A DNA stretch of 64,000 nucleotides from Rhea pennata (Eukaryota; Chordata; Aves; Rheiformes; Rheidae): positions 215,102,876-215,166,875 of the forward strand of contig NC_084663.1 in NCBI RefSeq assembly GCF_028389875.1, written 5' to 3'. The stretch's first letter is position 1; each line of letters starts with the position of its first letter. Below, in pieces: positions 44,380 to 57,439 of this stretch. A program made the translations under genes and the position numbers. The notes beneath the pieces are model-generated. The model searched no databases, had not been told where the DNA came from, and worked only from the letters and a program-made list of their open reading frames with translations.

Positions 44380-46283
44380 TAAGCCTCTTCTCAAAGATCT
44401 CCAGCAATGGGTAACCTGAACAGGTTTAGTACCCTCCAGGCTGAGAAGGAGCTAGGCATAGCTTCAAGGGAAGCAACTAGGAAGACAGACCTGTGCCTTG
44501 CGGGAACACCTGGAAGAAATGAGGAGTGATTGTCGTGGGTGACTCCCAGCTGCAGGGGACAGAGGCACTGCCAACCTGATCCCTTGTCTAGAGAGGTCTG
44601 TTGCCTGCCAGGGGCTCAAATATGAGATATCATGGAAAGACTGCCAAGGCTTGTCCACACATTGGACTATTACCCTCTGCTGCTCTTCCGTGTGGGCACT
44701 AATGATACCAAGGGCAATTTGGATTTGGTCAAACAGGGGTTTGGAGTTCTGGGGATGATGGTCAAGGGTTTGGGAGCCCAGGTCATGTTCTCCTCAATCC
44801 TGCCAGTGATGGGGAAGGATGAGAGGAGAAGCAGATAGATTTTCCAAGTTAACAACTGGCTGCACTGCTGGTGTTGGTGACAGGGTTTTGGTCTGCGACC
44901 ATGGGACCCTGTTTGAAGATCAACTGATGGGGAGAGATAGGATCCACCTCACTAAGCAGGGCATCCATATCTCTGCCAACAGGTTGGTCAGCCTGGTAAG
45001 AAGGGCTTTAAACAAGGAAGGATGGGGGAAAGGGTGAGTTATAGAGACAGGGTAGTCAGCAAAATGCAGCTCAAGTTGGAATGCCTCCAGCACGCAGCCA
45101 GAGAAGTGCGTATGGGACATGGCTATGGAGGATCCTCTTGCACCCCTCCTGGGAAGCCTGCCTGCTCAGCTGCCTCTCTGAAATGCCTGTACAGCAATGC
45201 ACACAGCGTGGGGAATAAGCAGGAAGAATTAGAGATCTGTGTGCAGTCGCAGGGCCATGATCTCATTGCAATTACAAAGACATGGTGGGATAGCTCACAT
45301 GACTGGAACACTGTCCTGCATGGCTACATGCTTTCTAGGAAGGACAGGCCAGGAAGGCAAGGTGGTGGAGTTGCTCTTTATGTGAGAGAGCAACTGGAAT
45401 GCATTGAGCTTTGCCTAGGGGTGGAAGAAGAGCAAGTTGAGAGCTTATAGGAAAGTCACCCAGGCTAACATGGGTGGCACTGTTCATATTTACTACCTGA
45501 AGCTCAATAAAGGCAAGTGCAGGATCCTGCACCTGGAGAGAAATAGCCCCATGTACTGGTACAGGTTGGGGGTTGACCTGCTGGAAAACAGCTCTGCAGA
45601 GAAAGACCTGGGAGTTCTGGTGGGCAACAAGTTGACCACGAGCCAGCAATGTGTCCTTGTGGCCAGGAAGGCCAATGGTCTCCTGGGGTGCATTAGGAAG
45701 AGTGTTGCCATCAGGTCGAGGGAGGTGATCTTGCCCCTCTCCTCAGCCCTGGGGAGACCACATTTGGAGTGCTGTGTCCAGTTCTGGGCTCCCCAGTACA
45801 AGAGAGAAATGGGGCTGCTGGAGAGAGTCCGACATAAGGCTATGAAGACGGTCAGAGGGCTGGAGCATCTGCCCTATGAGGAATGGCTGCAAGAGCTGGG
45901 CCTGTTCATTCTGGAGAAGACAAGACTGAGAGGGGATCTTATAAATGTTTACAAATATCTTAAGAGAGGTTGTCAAAAGGATGGGGTCGGGCTCTTTTGA
46001 GTTGTCCCATGCGGCAGGACAAGAGGCAACGGGCACAAAGTGAAACAGGAAGTTCCACCTGATTATAAGGAGGAACTTCTTTCCTGTAGGATGACAGAGC
46101 ACTAGACCAGGTTTCCCAGAGAGGTTGTGGAATCTCCTTCTCTGGAGATATTCAAACCCTGTCTGGGTATGATCCTGTCTAACATGCTTTAAGTGACCCA
46201 GATTGAGCAGGAGGGTTGGCCTAGATGATCTCCAGAGGTCCCTTCCAACCTCAACTATTCTGTGATTTCTGTGATTCTGTGAA
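44380..46283 (+). mobile_element. CR1 LINE with ORF1 esterase, internally deleted
   Basis: The order is ORF1 3' part, ORF2 endonuclease start, then a jump to the ORF2 C-terminus and 3' UTR. ORF1 shows the SGNH-esterase blocks: VVGDSQL (44538-44550), RVGTND (about 44689-44706) and DRIHLTKQGI (44936 on). They lie in three different frames, so ORF1 is dead. ORF2 keeps YSNAHSVGNKQEELEICVQS and ITKTWWDSSHDWNTVLHGYM (APE-type endonuclease) up to about 45450. Sequence then resumes at ANMGGTVHIYYLKLNKGKCR, which is past the reverse transcriptase, to a tail at 46283. Confidence 0.92.
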
Positions 46284-49200
46284 GCCTTCTTGGGCAATGA
46301 GTCCAAGTCCTGTAGTAGTTCACTTTGATCTGAATGTCTTTAACTGAAATTTAAGTCTATGATTTGTGCAGTGCACCAAGGATGTCTCCCCCCCTACCTA
46401 CTGTCCCATCTGAACAAGTGCCTGTCTCTGTTGCATGTCTCTGTTACATATTGTCTCTAAATCCTGGTGCCAAAACATCCACAATGGAAGTCTAAGAGAG
46501 TTTTTTTTCCTAGACCGGGAGGAATATAAGAATGAATTTGGAGGAGGGAAAGATAAAGAGGGAAGTGCTATCTTGAATATCCGTATGTCGATGGGGACAA
46601 TAGAGCTTGGTACTGTTCATGTGCTGGTGGAGAGATGTGACACTGGGCAGGGGAGGTTGCCTGACAGCCAGCATTAGCATGTGGAGGGATGGCTACAGGG
46701 ACACGCAGCGGGCTGGCTCATTCCTGGTTAAATCCTGAGCTTAATCACAGATGGTGGAAACCCCTGTATGTGTGGCTTGCTAAAGCTTAGCCCATTTAAA
46801 TAGCTAAGGTGGCACTTGCCTAGTTGAGCTGACTCCGGCAAGGTGATGTTGCAGCCTGTCTCTTGCAAATGCAGGAAAATAATACAATTATGTCTAAAAG
46901 CACTTTCAGCAATGAACGCAATTACAAAGTCTTTTTATTCTTGTCAAGGACTGAATATTTATGATGGTCACAGAGCTGTAGTGACTATGAGATGAGAAAA
47001 CAGGCTACCTCTGTTTTCTTGTAATCTAATCAAATCAAATAAACCCAAGGGTACATAAGCAAACCTTGGCCTTAAGCAGGATCCAGTGGGTTCTCCTAGT
47101 ACAATTCTGCTCAGAGCAAACATAGTCCTTCCCAAAGGTGCCACCTGTGATCAAGAGAGACCTGCAGCCCCTTGCAGCTGCTGATCATCTCTGTTTACCT
47201 CTTAGGTCCTGTTCTGGCAAGAGGAGGATTGGTCAGGAAAACCAGGGGGGGTCACTCAGTGGCAGTGGGGTTAGAGATGGGTCCTGAGAGGAGATCTTAT
47301 CCTCCATAAGGTCAACGAAGCAGCAAGCAACAAAGCGCCTCTGTTGCTAACACAACTCAGAAGACTTGTTTCATCTTACAGAGCTGCACTGGCAAAAAGG
47401 GTTCCTCGCTTCATGCCTGCTTTGATTCCCTCGTCCCTGATCTCTGCACCATCCCACTGGGCTGTTTCAGTCACCTCCTCCAGGATACCGTTTTCTACCA
47501 CGTTCATCCTTGAGTCTGCAAGAACTTCTTTCTTAGCCTCCAGCTTGGCCAGGGTGACTTTATTTTTTATTTTTGTGTTATTTTTTCTGGAAAGTCCATT
47601 GAGTGCCTTGAGTTTGTGCATGACTTTATTTTGTCATATGGAGCTTATGTCCTTTTGCATGTTGCCTGAAGCACAGATTTCAGTAGTGCTGGGGTTGACT
47701 GTCACCCTAATGGCAATTGGCTTTAGGGCTCTAACAGACTCACAGATTTCTGCATTCAGGAGCCTGAATCGTTTGGAAGAAATTATATTTTTTTTCATTT
47801 TTAAGCATATCTGAGATTCAGAATCCTTGAGAGGAATTTGCTATTTCCTTTGGCAGAGGAGCTGGTGCAGAGGATCTCCATGTGCGTGGATCCCTCGTGT
47901 GCTTAGTGTGACGCCTTTAAGACCATCGCTTTCCACTTGTGTCACCAGCGAATAATATCATCCCTGCACCCCAGCATTATCTAAGTGCAGGGAAGATGAA
48001 TCACAGAAAAACTGAGGAGGCAGCGCCTTTGCACTAGTTGCTATGGAAATCTCTTGTGCTTCTCTCTTTTGCTTCTTCTCATCTATTTATTGGGGCACTA
48101 AAACAATCTGTCTTTTTACCACATTTTAATTTAAGTGTCCTGTAATTGTGAGCCAGCATAATCAAGCTAGATTTGTGGAACGAGGACGCACATATGAATG
48201 AAACGGCACTCACCTCCTGGCTGCATTCGTTGTTTCTGTGACTGTCTGTGAGTGTCAGCATTATCGCTGAAATCCTGTCCCTCTCCGATAAGGGCTTTCA
48301 GCTAACCCAGACACTGGGTGCAAGGCAGAGAAAGTGTGGCTGCAGAGATGCAGACAAAGCCCTCCGTCTTTGGGCCTGCGTGGAAAACCCGCTGTTGGAG
48401 AGAGGAGGAGAAGGTTAATGCCCCTGAGCATAGCTGGAGCCTTCAAGAGATAGCACTGGTTTTGCCATGCAGGGCTTTCAAAGGGGGCTGGGAAGAGGTG
48501 CCTGGGTCCTCCAAGGCTGCCAGGAACTTGCTGGGGGCTCTGGTTTACTTCTTGCTGGCTTGCCCACACTTCTGTTTCTAGCTGTGTCTATCTTAGCTGT
48601 TGAATGACTAAAAGGGTATCAGCTCATCAATCCACTCTGTTGTGTTGACTGACAGAATACCAGTCAGCGATAAAGGTGCATAAAAGCAATAAATTTCCTG
48701 GCAACAAGAAACAACCAGTGGCTTTATTAAGTTGTAATGACAACATGACAGAGTTTTGGTGCTGGGACTGGTCTTTGTCCAGAACCAGGCTGGCTCTCCG
48801 CAGTGGCTGTCCCGTAGATGTCACTGCCAGACAGAGTCAGACGGGGTGCGTTATCTGCAGATGCTGGCAGGTCCCCATGGAGCCACACTGTCTCCTGGTA
48901 GCTGAGTGGCCTTGGAATTGAGGTGCTGGGGCATGGGGAGTGTTCGTGGAGAAAGGTCAGAGCTCCCCAGCTTTTGTCACTTCGAACAGAGCTGCCAAGA
49001 TCTCAGTGCTATGGACCAGGATGAGCTTCCTTCTGATTTATCTCCTGTTAGTCATAAATAGCTTTTTCTAGCTCCAGGGGCAAGTTAGTAATGATAGGAT
49101 GTGGCTCACAGCAAACATGAGAAGAGGAGACAGACCTTGTTCCTTGCCTAAATGCTCATGAGAAAACTGCCATGCAGAGCTTTAGCTCTCAGCAGAGGTC

Positions 49201-52200
49201 CTAGTAATAGAGGGTGGGATTTGGGAAGGGATCTCTCCCATATCTTCTCTGACATTGTTCCTGCACATCCTGCCTGACCTTGACAGGGCGTTGTTTCCAT
49301 GTCTCCACATTCTTCTGATCAAAACTCAGTGATTCGGGGTGTGTGGAACCCAGCATTGGCCTGCAGAGGGTATCCTAAGCCCGTACAAGGCTCTAGCCTC
49401 GCTTCCTGCAGCCCCGAACTGAAAACTTTGCCTTGCCCAGCCTGCTGGGGCACTTTTCTTTGCTTCTCACCTCTCATGAGGATATGGGGATTCTGCTGCT
49501 GCTCTGCTTCTTTATGGCCCTTCCAGCAAGGATGCCAGCACTGGCCAGAGATCTGCCATGGGGTCACGTAGCCCCATTTGCAGGTTGGGGATATTTTGCA
49601 GCACAACCAAGAAGGATAAATATTTTTCCCCTCTGTCCTCCATCCTGGCTGTTCCTTGTTCTTCCTCAGCTGCAATTTCCACCCAACCCATCCTTGCTTT
49701 GCATCTCTGACCCCCTTCCCTTTTTTATTGTGAGCAACCATGCACATTTAGAGGCCCTAAAAAATCCTCTGACATTTTGATTCATGCAAAAAATACTTTT
49801 GTTTGCAAATAGTTCTGGCTGTTTGTACAGAGAACAGACATTCTCAAATGCTGGAATGTGCTCCTGCAGAGTTTGACCGGATTGTGCTGCAATTCCACAG
49901 AGACCCTGAGAACACACTTTGCTTTAAAGGTACTGTAACAAATGACATTCTCTACAGTACATGTACCCCTGGGCTGCAAGTATTCTCTCCTGCAGTCATT
50001 AGATTGCTGTACGATGATGAATACAAACACTGCCCCTCCCTTTCCCAGTATGGTGAGTCAGGAAGAGGTAGGGTGATGTCCTCTGTAGACTGCCTGTGTA
50101 GCTCGAGGGATTGTGGGGAGATATGGTGAAGAACCTGAGCAAGGCTGAGTTTCCCATGGGGTCCATCTGATAGAGCAGTCTCTGGGATTGCTCCATGGGA
50201 AATGCTCTGATTGAATGTCCCCTTCCATCCAGCATCCCAAGCACAACTGCCTTCAAGAGACCTTCAGGAGCCTGCTGAGCTCTTGTTGGTGTTACTCATT
50301 CATCAGTATGGGAACAGGAAATCAGATGCTGAGTGATGGACATCTGTACTAGACTTGCAGCCAGAGGTAGCTCCCCTGAGCTGCTGCTAATTCATGTGGA
50401 GGTGCTGATTGCTCAGAGGCAAGGTGTTTCCTTGTGGCTTCAGGAGAAGTTCACTGCTGATGTGCAGCCTCCTTGCTTGGAAGCACATCACCTGCAATCC
50501 TGCTGCTGTCAGGAGAGCTGAACCAAAGCCAGGCCCTGGCTAAGGGTGGCACAAACGACTGGCTGCAGAGATGGCTGCAACTAAACCCATTGAGAAGGGC
50601 CCTGGCAGCCACAGGAAGGAGGTGGCTTCTTTCTTGTGGTATCCCATGAATTACAGCATTACTCTATCTCAGTTTTAGTGTAGCAAAGGTATTAGCCACA
50701 TTCTGAGGGTTGGAGGTGAAACCCAACTCTCTGTGGCTTGGTGGTTGCACTGAATGGCTCAGGTGGGTGCACTGGGATGAAGGTCTCAGCAGAGTGGCGA
50801 AGAAATAGATGTGCCATATGGCTCATGTGCCGTATGTAGCAGGACAGCTCATGTGAGTTCCAGTCCAGCAGTGCCTGGGACAGGAGGAAACAGTATAAAG
50901 ACAGGCCAAGGCCCAGCCCAAATGCTCCTCATCAGCTCCTCTTCCCATCCATGAGCTGCAGAGCCAGCTCTGATTCAGCAGTGAAAGCAGATCCTAAGGC
51001 ATCATGCAGGGAGGCAGAATTTGCTCTGCCACTTAGGGAAAAAAAAGGTGTTTTTCCTCCTCATCCAACTCTCTCCATCTCCTCATGGTGCTCAGGGAGG
51101 CCAGCAGGAAATGAATCCACTGAAGACATCAGCCCCAGTTAACCAAATGTCCCTCTATACCTCCTGATGGCTCATGTACCTCTAAGGAGGAGAGCTGTTG
51201 AGCAGGATTGGCCAGGAACAGGAGCCTGCCCTTTCTGAGCTCTGCTGGGTAGCTTGAGCTATTAGGATGTGATGGCTGGTGGTTGTAGGGTGTTGGGGAA
51301 AAAGGAAGGTGATGTGCATTGGAAACCTGGACAGTCCTGCCCCACTTTGTGCATGGGTTCAGTGCTTTGAAAGGTGGAGGTAGGCTGAATTCTCTGTGGT
51401 GGCCACCCAGATTTGGAGGAGAATTAATGGCTGCTACCTGCTGGAAAAGCCAGAAAAGAGAGACAAATAGGAAAAAGGCTGACATGAAGTGTTCTTCAGG
51501 GCATCCCGCTTGTGGCTGAACTCTGGGCTCCACAATGTCCTTCTGCAGAAAAAGAGCACAATGGGGGAATAACCTAACAGTGACAGATTGTTGCTTTGGA
51601 GGGCAGTAGGGAGGAGGGGTAAAGTCCATGAAAATGGGGTTGTGTGGGAAAGCAGATGGAGTGAATAAATCAGGGCTGTGCCTCTGCCAGGCTCTGGGAT
51701 GGGTGTTTGAACTCTGCAGTGTGGCTCAGCCTAGGCTGCCAGCATTGGCTGCACGATTTCTGCTCTTTGGGGACTTTGAAAATATGAATCATGCCCTTCT
51801 GGGAGCCTGGGCTGGAGCCAGGGTCAGGGGACGTAGCCTGAGCTTGTGTCTCATGCTGGAAGTGGAATAAATGGACTTTTGAATCCCTGGTCTAGGAGAG
51901 AAAACACCATCTGGCCATGATGTTCCCATGCTGCAACCTGCATCCCGCTAGTGTTGTGAGGCATCAAACCCCTTGTGGTCCTGGTGGGGAAGGGAGCAGT
52001 GAAGAGGTTTCCTTTGCAGATGCTGCCTCTTCAGAATTGTTATTCAAAAAAATGTGGAAATCGTGGTTTCCCTGGAAGGGGGCTCCCCAGGGGATCGAGT
52101 GGTGAGTGGATGCTGTTTGTTTTCCTTTCCTCCGTTCCAGATTACTCCACTTACAGTGGTGGGGAGAGGGGAGTTTTGTGAAGTCATGGCAGAAATAAAA

Positions 52201-55200
52201 TTTTGATTTTGCTCAGTTGAGACATACCCAGTGGAACTTGCCACCAGGAGGTGGTGGAGAGAGAAACTACCCCCAGACCCTGGGCAGGACCTATGAATAG
52301 TGGGAACATGCAGTCCACAGCTGTTTTACCAAATTAAAGACGAGCTACTGTTGGAATGGGTTTAAACTGAGATTTTCTTTACTTAAAAGCTATCCAATAG
52401 ATATTCACTGACATCTTATGTGGTTGCTCTGGCATATTCAGTGCTATTTATCTGCCTTTCTGAACAGATAACATCCTTAGACCTTATGAGGGAAACACAA
52501 GCTGGTGGGGATGGGATGCCACCTAGAAATTCAAGATCTTCTAGTAGGGGGAGCTGAGAGCCTCTGTTTGGCCCGAGTGATGGGCAGGATTGCAGGAGGA
52601 GGACCACAGCAGGCCTGGGTGAGATACTGTCTGGGGCTGGTTCCCTTTGCAATCAACAGAAGAAGATTGTCCCTTCCAAGGAGGACGTCATCCCATTTCA
52701 TGCCCATCTTGCTGTCACAGGACATCTCCATGGACTATAGCTGACCAGCCAAGGCCCAGGTCAGATGTGTCACCTCTTCCTCTAGGGTACTGAAGAGATG
52801 CAAAAAAAAAAAAAAAATCAGTATTCATCGGTAGGGATGAGTGAGAACTGGGGAGTAGCACCAGGAGTCTCACCTCTGCCTGGTGCAGCTCCAGATTTGG
52901 ATGCCAACTCCATCTGTCTTCCCACTGGGCCCAGTTTGTGCTGGGCTATGACAGTTTTGCTCAGGGTCTTGTGCAACGACCTCTGCGAAAAAAAAGCAGA
53001 ATCCACTCTGAGAGGGAGTTTTCTCTGATGAAAGGAGGTTGCTGCCAGCCTTGGTCTCTGTAGCCAGCAAAGGGTTGGTGGAGTGGACTGGCTGCAGGGC
53101 TTGATTAGGGACTATGGCTGTCGTTGCAGCCTGGATTTCTCCTGGATTTCTCAGTATGGGCAACTTTTGTGCCTGGGAAGAACAAGCCATGTTGGGCTAT
53201 GTGTGTTTCTGTAGTCCACCATCAAGTGAGACAGAGCCCCTCTGTCCCTATGTGTCCCTGGGGTAGGAGTTGGTCCTGCTGCTTTGCAGCCTGGCTTCTT
53301 TATTTTGAGTTGTAAAGATTCGTGTTCTGCAGGCTTCCAGCTCAGTCGCCTGTAGCTGGCAGTGCTCACACATGCATTTCTCCTGGCCCACACGCGCGTG
53401 TTGGATTAATAGTCAATGATGCTGGGCTGCAAACTTCCAGGGAAAGGTACGTTGTGCAGCCAACTCCTCCAGCCTGCAGTCTGGCCAGCTCACGATCCTG
53501 CCATGAGGCTTGCATGGCAGGGGATATTATTGGAGCCCTCGCTGTTTATTCAGTAGTTTGTAGGAGAATCTCAGTTTTCATGCGAAAGAAGGAATCGTCT
53601 CGTCTTCTTGATTGCCCAGAAAGGCTTGACAACATGAAATGAGTTTGACGTAAAAGCTCAGGAACCAGAAGGCAAATAAAAAGGACCCAAGTTTTATTAT
53701 TTGCAAGCCAATCCCATGGTTTTTGGAGTCTGCTTCATGATCGCAGATGGATTGACGTTGGCAGGATCCAACTGTCAGCCAGATTCCTTCGCAGATTAAG
53801 ATAAAGAGCCTCATTTTTGCCAAAGGGTGAATGTATTCTTTATTAGACGTAACAGAGATGTAGCACAGCACCTTGCTCCTGACAAGACTTGCCTTTATTT
53901 CCTGGGTCTGCCCATAGGACATGGCTGAACTTTCCCATAAGTTTTAGGCTGATGCAGGGCCAGGACCTACAGTCCTGAATTCAGCTGTTACTGTTGCAGT
54001 GGTGGCAAAAAAATAACTTCATTGACTTGGGCTTCACGTCCCCATTTTTCTAAATACTTTTGCAACTGCCTGCAGACCTACACTACAAATGTTCTTTTCA
54101 GGACTGTCCTCTGTGAGGGAAGAGCTGGGAGGAGAAGGTACCAGCTGTTTCTGGTGAGAGCCGGCAGGAGCCTGCTATTTACCAAAAACCTTCTAATCTC
54201 TTTATCGAGGCCTAGAAGGCTGTAAAGAGCCATTGCTAGCAAAATGCCTGGCGTGGTGAAACAAGGAAAGCTGAGTTAGATGGTGCATTTGGGACTGCTG
54301 GGGAGATCAAACATGGCCACTGTTAGGTCCTCCATTGCACGGAGGCACTGAGCTGCCAAAGGACAAGGTGCTGATAATGCGTTGGGGACAGTAAGATAGG
54401 GAAGAAGTAAGGATCCCTTGACCACAGTGTGGGACATCCTGTCCCTGACCCACCTGGATGCTGCAGGGCTGCTGCCCCGTCGCTCAGAGGAAGGGAGGGC
54501 GACCTGAGTGATCCTGGCCTGCGGGTCGCTCTGGTACAACAGATATTGTAATCCTCAAGGGATTTCACTGGCTCCTCTAGAAAACTGGCTTTGTAGTTCG
54601 TCTTGAGCACATGTGGTCATTTCAGGATTGCTCCGGTTAGCCGTGAAATACAACAGCAACTGCTGTGTGCGTGCTTTCTGGAGAGATAGGTGCCGAAGGT
54701 AACGCTGTGCAGCCCTGGGGTGGGGGCTCTTGCTTTCTCCTGCAGCCAGTTGGTCCTTCCACAGTAATCATGCCCTCGATCCCAGGGCCAGGGCACAGAG
54801 CAGTGTGCTAAAATAATTTGTAGAGCATATAACAAGTAGATGTGTGACGATCCTCACAGAGGACCCGGCTCTGTTTCTAGCTCTGCGCACTTTGATGATC
54901 ACAAATATCCCCGCACGGGAGAGCCAAGTGAGGTGAGGACTCATCAGTATTTGCTCAGCAAGTTACACAGAAAGTAAAGCTGATGATTTAAACTTTTATT
55001 AGAACAGGCTTCTAATTACAAAGCAGATTCCCTTTCTCATGTCCAGCTCCAGGAACAGGCACCTTTCAACATGGTTTGGATGTGGGGTTTGTGTTTGGCT
55101 CCTGGAACAGGAAAGAGGAGTTTTTGCTGCAGAACTTGCCCTCGACTGCTTTCCTCCATGGGTCAGAGTGCCACGTGGGCAGCGAGGGCAGGATTTCCTA

Positions 55201-57200
55201 CCAGGCAGAGGTTTTGGGCCACCTTGGTGCTGCTGGCAAAGCAGTAGCCTGGTGCTAGCCTCGAGTGAGACCTCGCTGCTTGAGACCGAGGGGGATGGTG
55301 GTACCTGTATCAGGCTGCAGACGCCGATCTGAGGAGGATCTGCAAAGCCCAGGCCCAAGTCTGAATTAATGGAGGAAAATAATTTGGTAATAACGTGACT
55401 GCTAGAAGAGTTCTGCAGTCACCTGGTGGCAAAGGGATTGAAAGCAGTGGGTCTCTCCCTGGCCACTGGTGCGAGGAAGCAATGGGAGAGGAAGGAAAGA
55501 GGGAGACCCCACAGCGTAGAGATGAAGCCATTTGCAAAAGAGAAGTCCAGGGCTCTCGCAAGGCCTGGGACCATGGGCCACAGCCTGCCCAAGGGGGTCA
55601 TGAACGTGGAGATGTTCAGCGTTGTGTTGCAGTCTGTATTTCTTGTGCTAATAACGTGTTTTGTTCCAAGCACTTCTGGGAGTACAAGGTGTGAAGCTGC
55701 AGTAGGAGAAATGGGGAAAAAAAACAACAAAATCTGGCCTTGGCAGTCTAAGGAAGCCACAGGAGCTGATCTCCATGATGCAGCTGCAAAGGGGCTGGTT
55801 CCTGCAGCCCTTGAGGGCTTGAGCCCTTGAGCCCTTGAGGGAGGGGATGGCCTGAGTTAGTTTGGCTGTGGGAAGCCCCGCAGACAGGCAGAGAAGGCTG
55901 GGTGCTGGAGCGGGACAAATTCATGCAGCATGTGGGGGGCAACAGGGAGCGGGAGCAGCTTGTATGGAGATGTGGTGGATTCTCCAGCGGTGACCGCGTG
56001 ACCAGTGGCTTTCAAACTGATGGTGTTGTGGGGTCCCGCTAGCTCGTCCTTCACTGTAGTTATTGAAGAGGTGTTGAACGGTGCCATCCGTTAGCGTGCG
56101 TGGTGGGACTGCTATTCCACTGGGTCCAGCTCAGCCCCACGGTATGGGCTTGGGACAAGGGCAATAGACCTGTAATGCACAGGGGAAATAATGTCTTTAA
56201 AGGCATTTTTAGGGTCCCCTGTCAGGACTGGGCACGGGGCTGCATCCCTACACGTATCAGCATTGCATCCGCGCTGCTCTTTCACGCCTGGCAGCTCCTT
56301 GCTTTGGAGGCTGAGGGCAACCGAGGTGCAAGCGCTGCTCTCACACCCGGGCTCTGCTCCCGGGGGTGGCAGGAGGAGGGTTTGGGATTGTGGCTCGGCG
56401 CCAGGGGGGATTCCTGCAGGCAGGAGATACGCTGGTCATTTAAGATGGCTTTATGCAGCTGGAGGAATGTAAAGCAGCTGGCGCGGAGAGCGGGCTCTGC
56501 CGCTTCGTCTCGCTGCAATCTCGGCCCCCTGCACGCCGTGGGTTTGGTGGGAAGAGCTGCGCCGGGTGCTCCGGGAGAAAGCACCCGCTGCCCCGGGGGA
56601 GAAAGGAGCCGTGTCCATGTTTGATGGGAAGGGAATCGCGGCTGCCAGCTCGGCGGTGGGCTTGGGGCAGGGTCCGGCGTTGCCGCCGTGGCCGAGCCGG
56701 ATTTCTTCTTTGCCCAGCTCGGAGCCTGGGAAGCCGGGGTTCAGCGCTGCTCCGGGACTGCGTTACTCCCGGGTTGGGTAGACGTCGCCGTATGAGCCTG
56801 ACCCCAACGTGGGTGTTGCCATCCGTCTCGGGGTGCTCTCACGTCAGACGGGGTTTAGCGGCGACGAGGGGCGCCCCGGGTCTCGGAGCGGGGCGATGCC
56901 TGCTGTTCCTCCTGCGCCGTAGCGGCCCGGGGGCAGGTGGGAGCCCGGCAGGGCCCTCCCGGGAGCTCGCCGGGCCGTTCCCCCTCCTGCCCCGCGGCAG
57001 AGGCACCCCTGGGTGCGGGAGGGAAGCCGCGGTGTGCGGGCCCAGCTCCTGGGCGCAGGGAGGCAGGGGTTAAGCGTGCGGCTCCCTGCTCCCTCCCGCC
57101 CTCCCTCCCGCCCTGCCGCCGCCGAGGAATTTCCTAAAACATCCCCCCCCCCCAAAAGTGAGAAAATAATAACAATAATAATAATAATAATACCCCCCCC
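46284..57200. other. Intergenic, no gene recognised
   Basis: About 11 kb between the CR1 and the GC-rich region before CHRDL2. I found no convincing exon set or interspersed repeat. Small items: a run of A at 52801-52817, a repeated ttgagccc motif near 55805-55845, and a pair of opposite open frames at 47344-47814 discussed in the findings. GC content rises again from about 56450. Confidence 0.5.
57166..57192. repeat. (AAT)n microsatellite between C runs
   Basis: An (ATA/AAT)n run is flanked by poly-C runs of 8-11 bases, in the GC-rich region upstream of the putative CHRDL2 exon. Confidence 0.9.
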
Positions 57201-57374
57201 GCGGATGTCTCCCCCCCCCCCCTCGGCCTCCCCCACCCGCCGCTTTTAATACCAACAAACAAACTCCTCGGCTCTCCCTAAAGGAGGCGCCTTTGATCGG
57301 AGCGAGACGAGCCCCGCCGGGCACCGGCCCCGAGGCCCCCGAGCACCGGCCCGCGGCACCGCCGCGTACCGCCC

Positions 57375-57416
57375 GGCCCCGGCCCCGGCCCCGGCCCCGG
57401 CCCCGGCTCCGGCCCC
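57375..57416. repeat. GGCCCC hexanucleotide repeat
   Basis: There are five perfect GGCCCC units, one GGCTCC and one more GGCCCC. The minus strand is GGGGCC, a unit known to form G-quadruplexes. Confidence 0.95.
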
Positions 57417-57439
57417 GCGGCGCTCCCGGCCCCGGCAGC

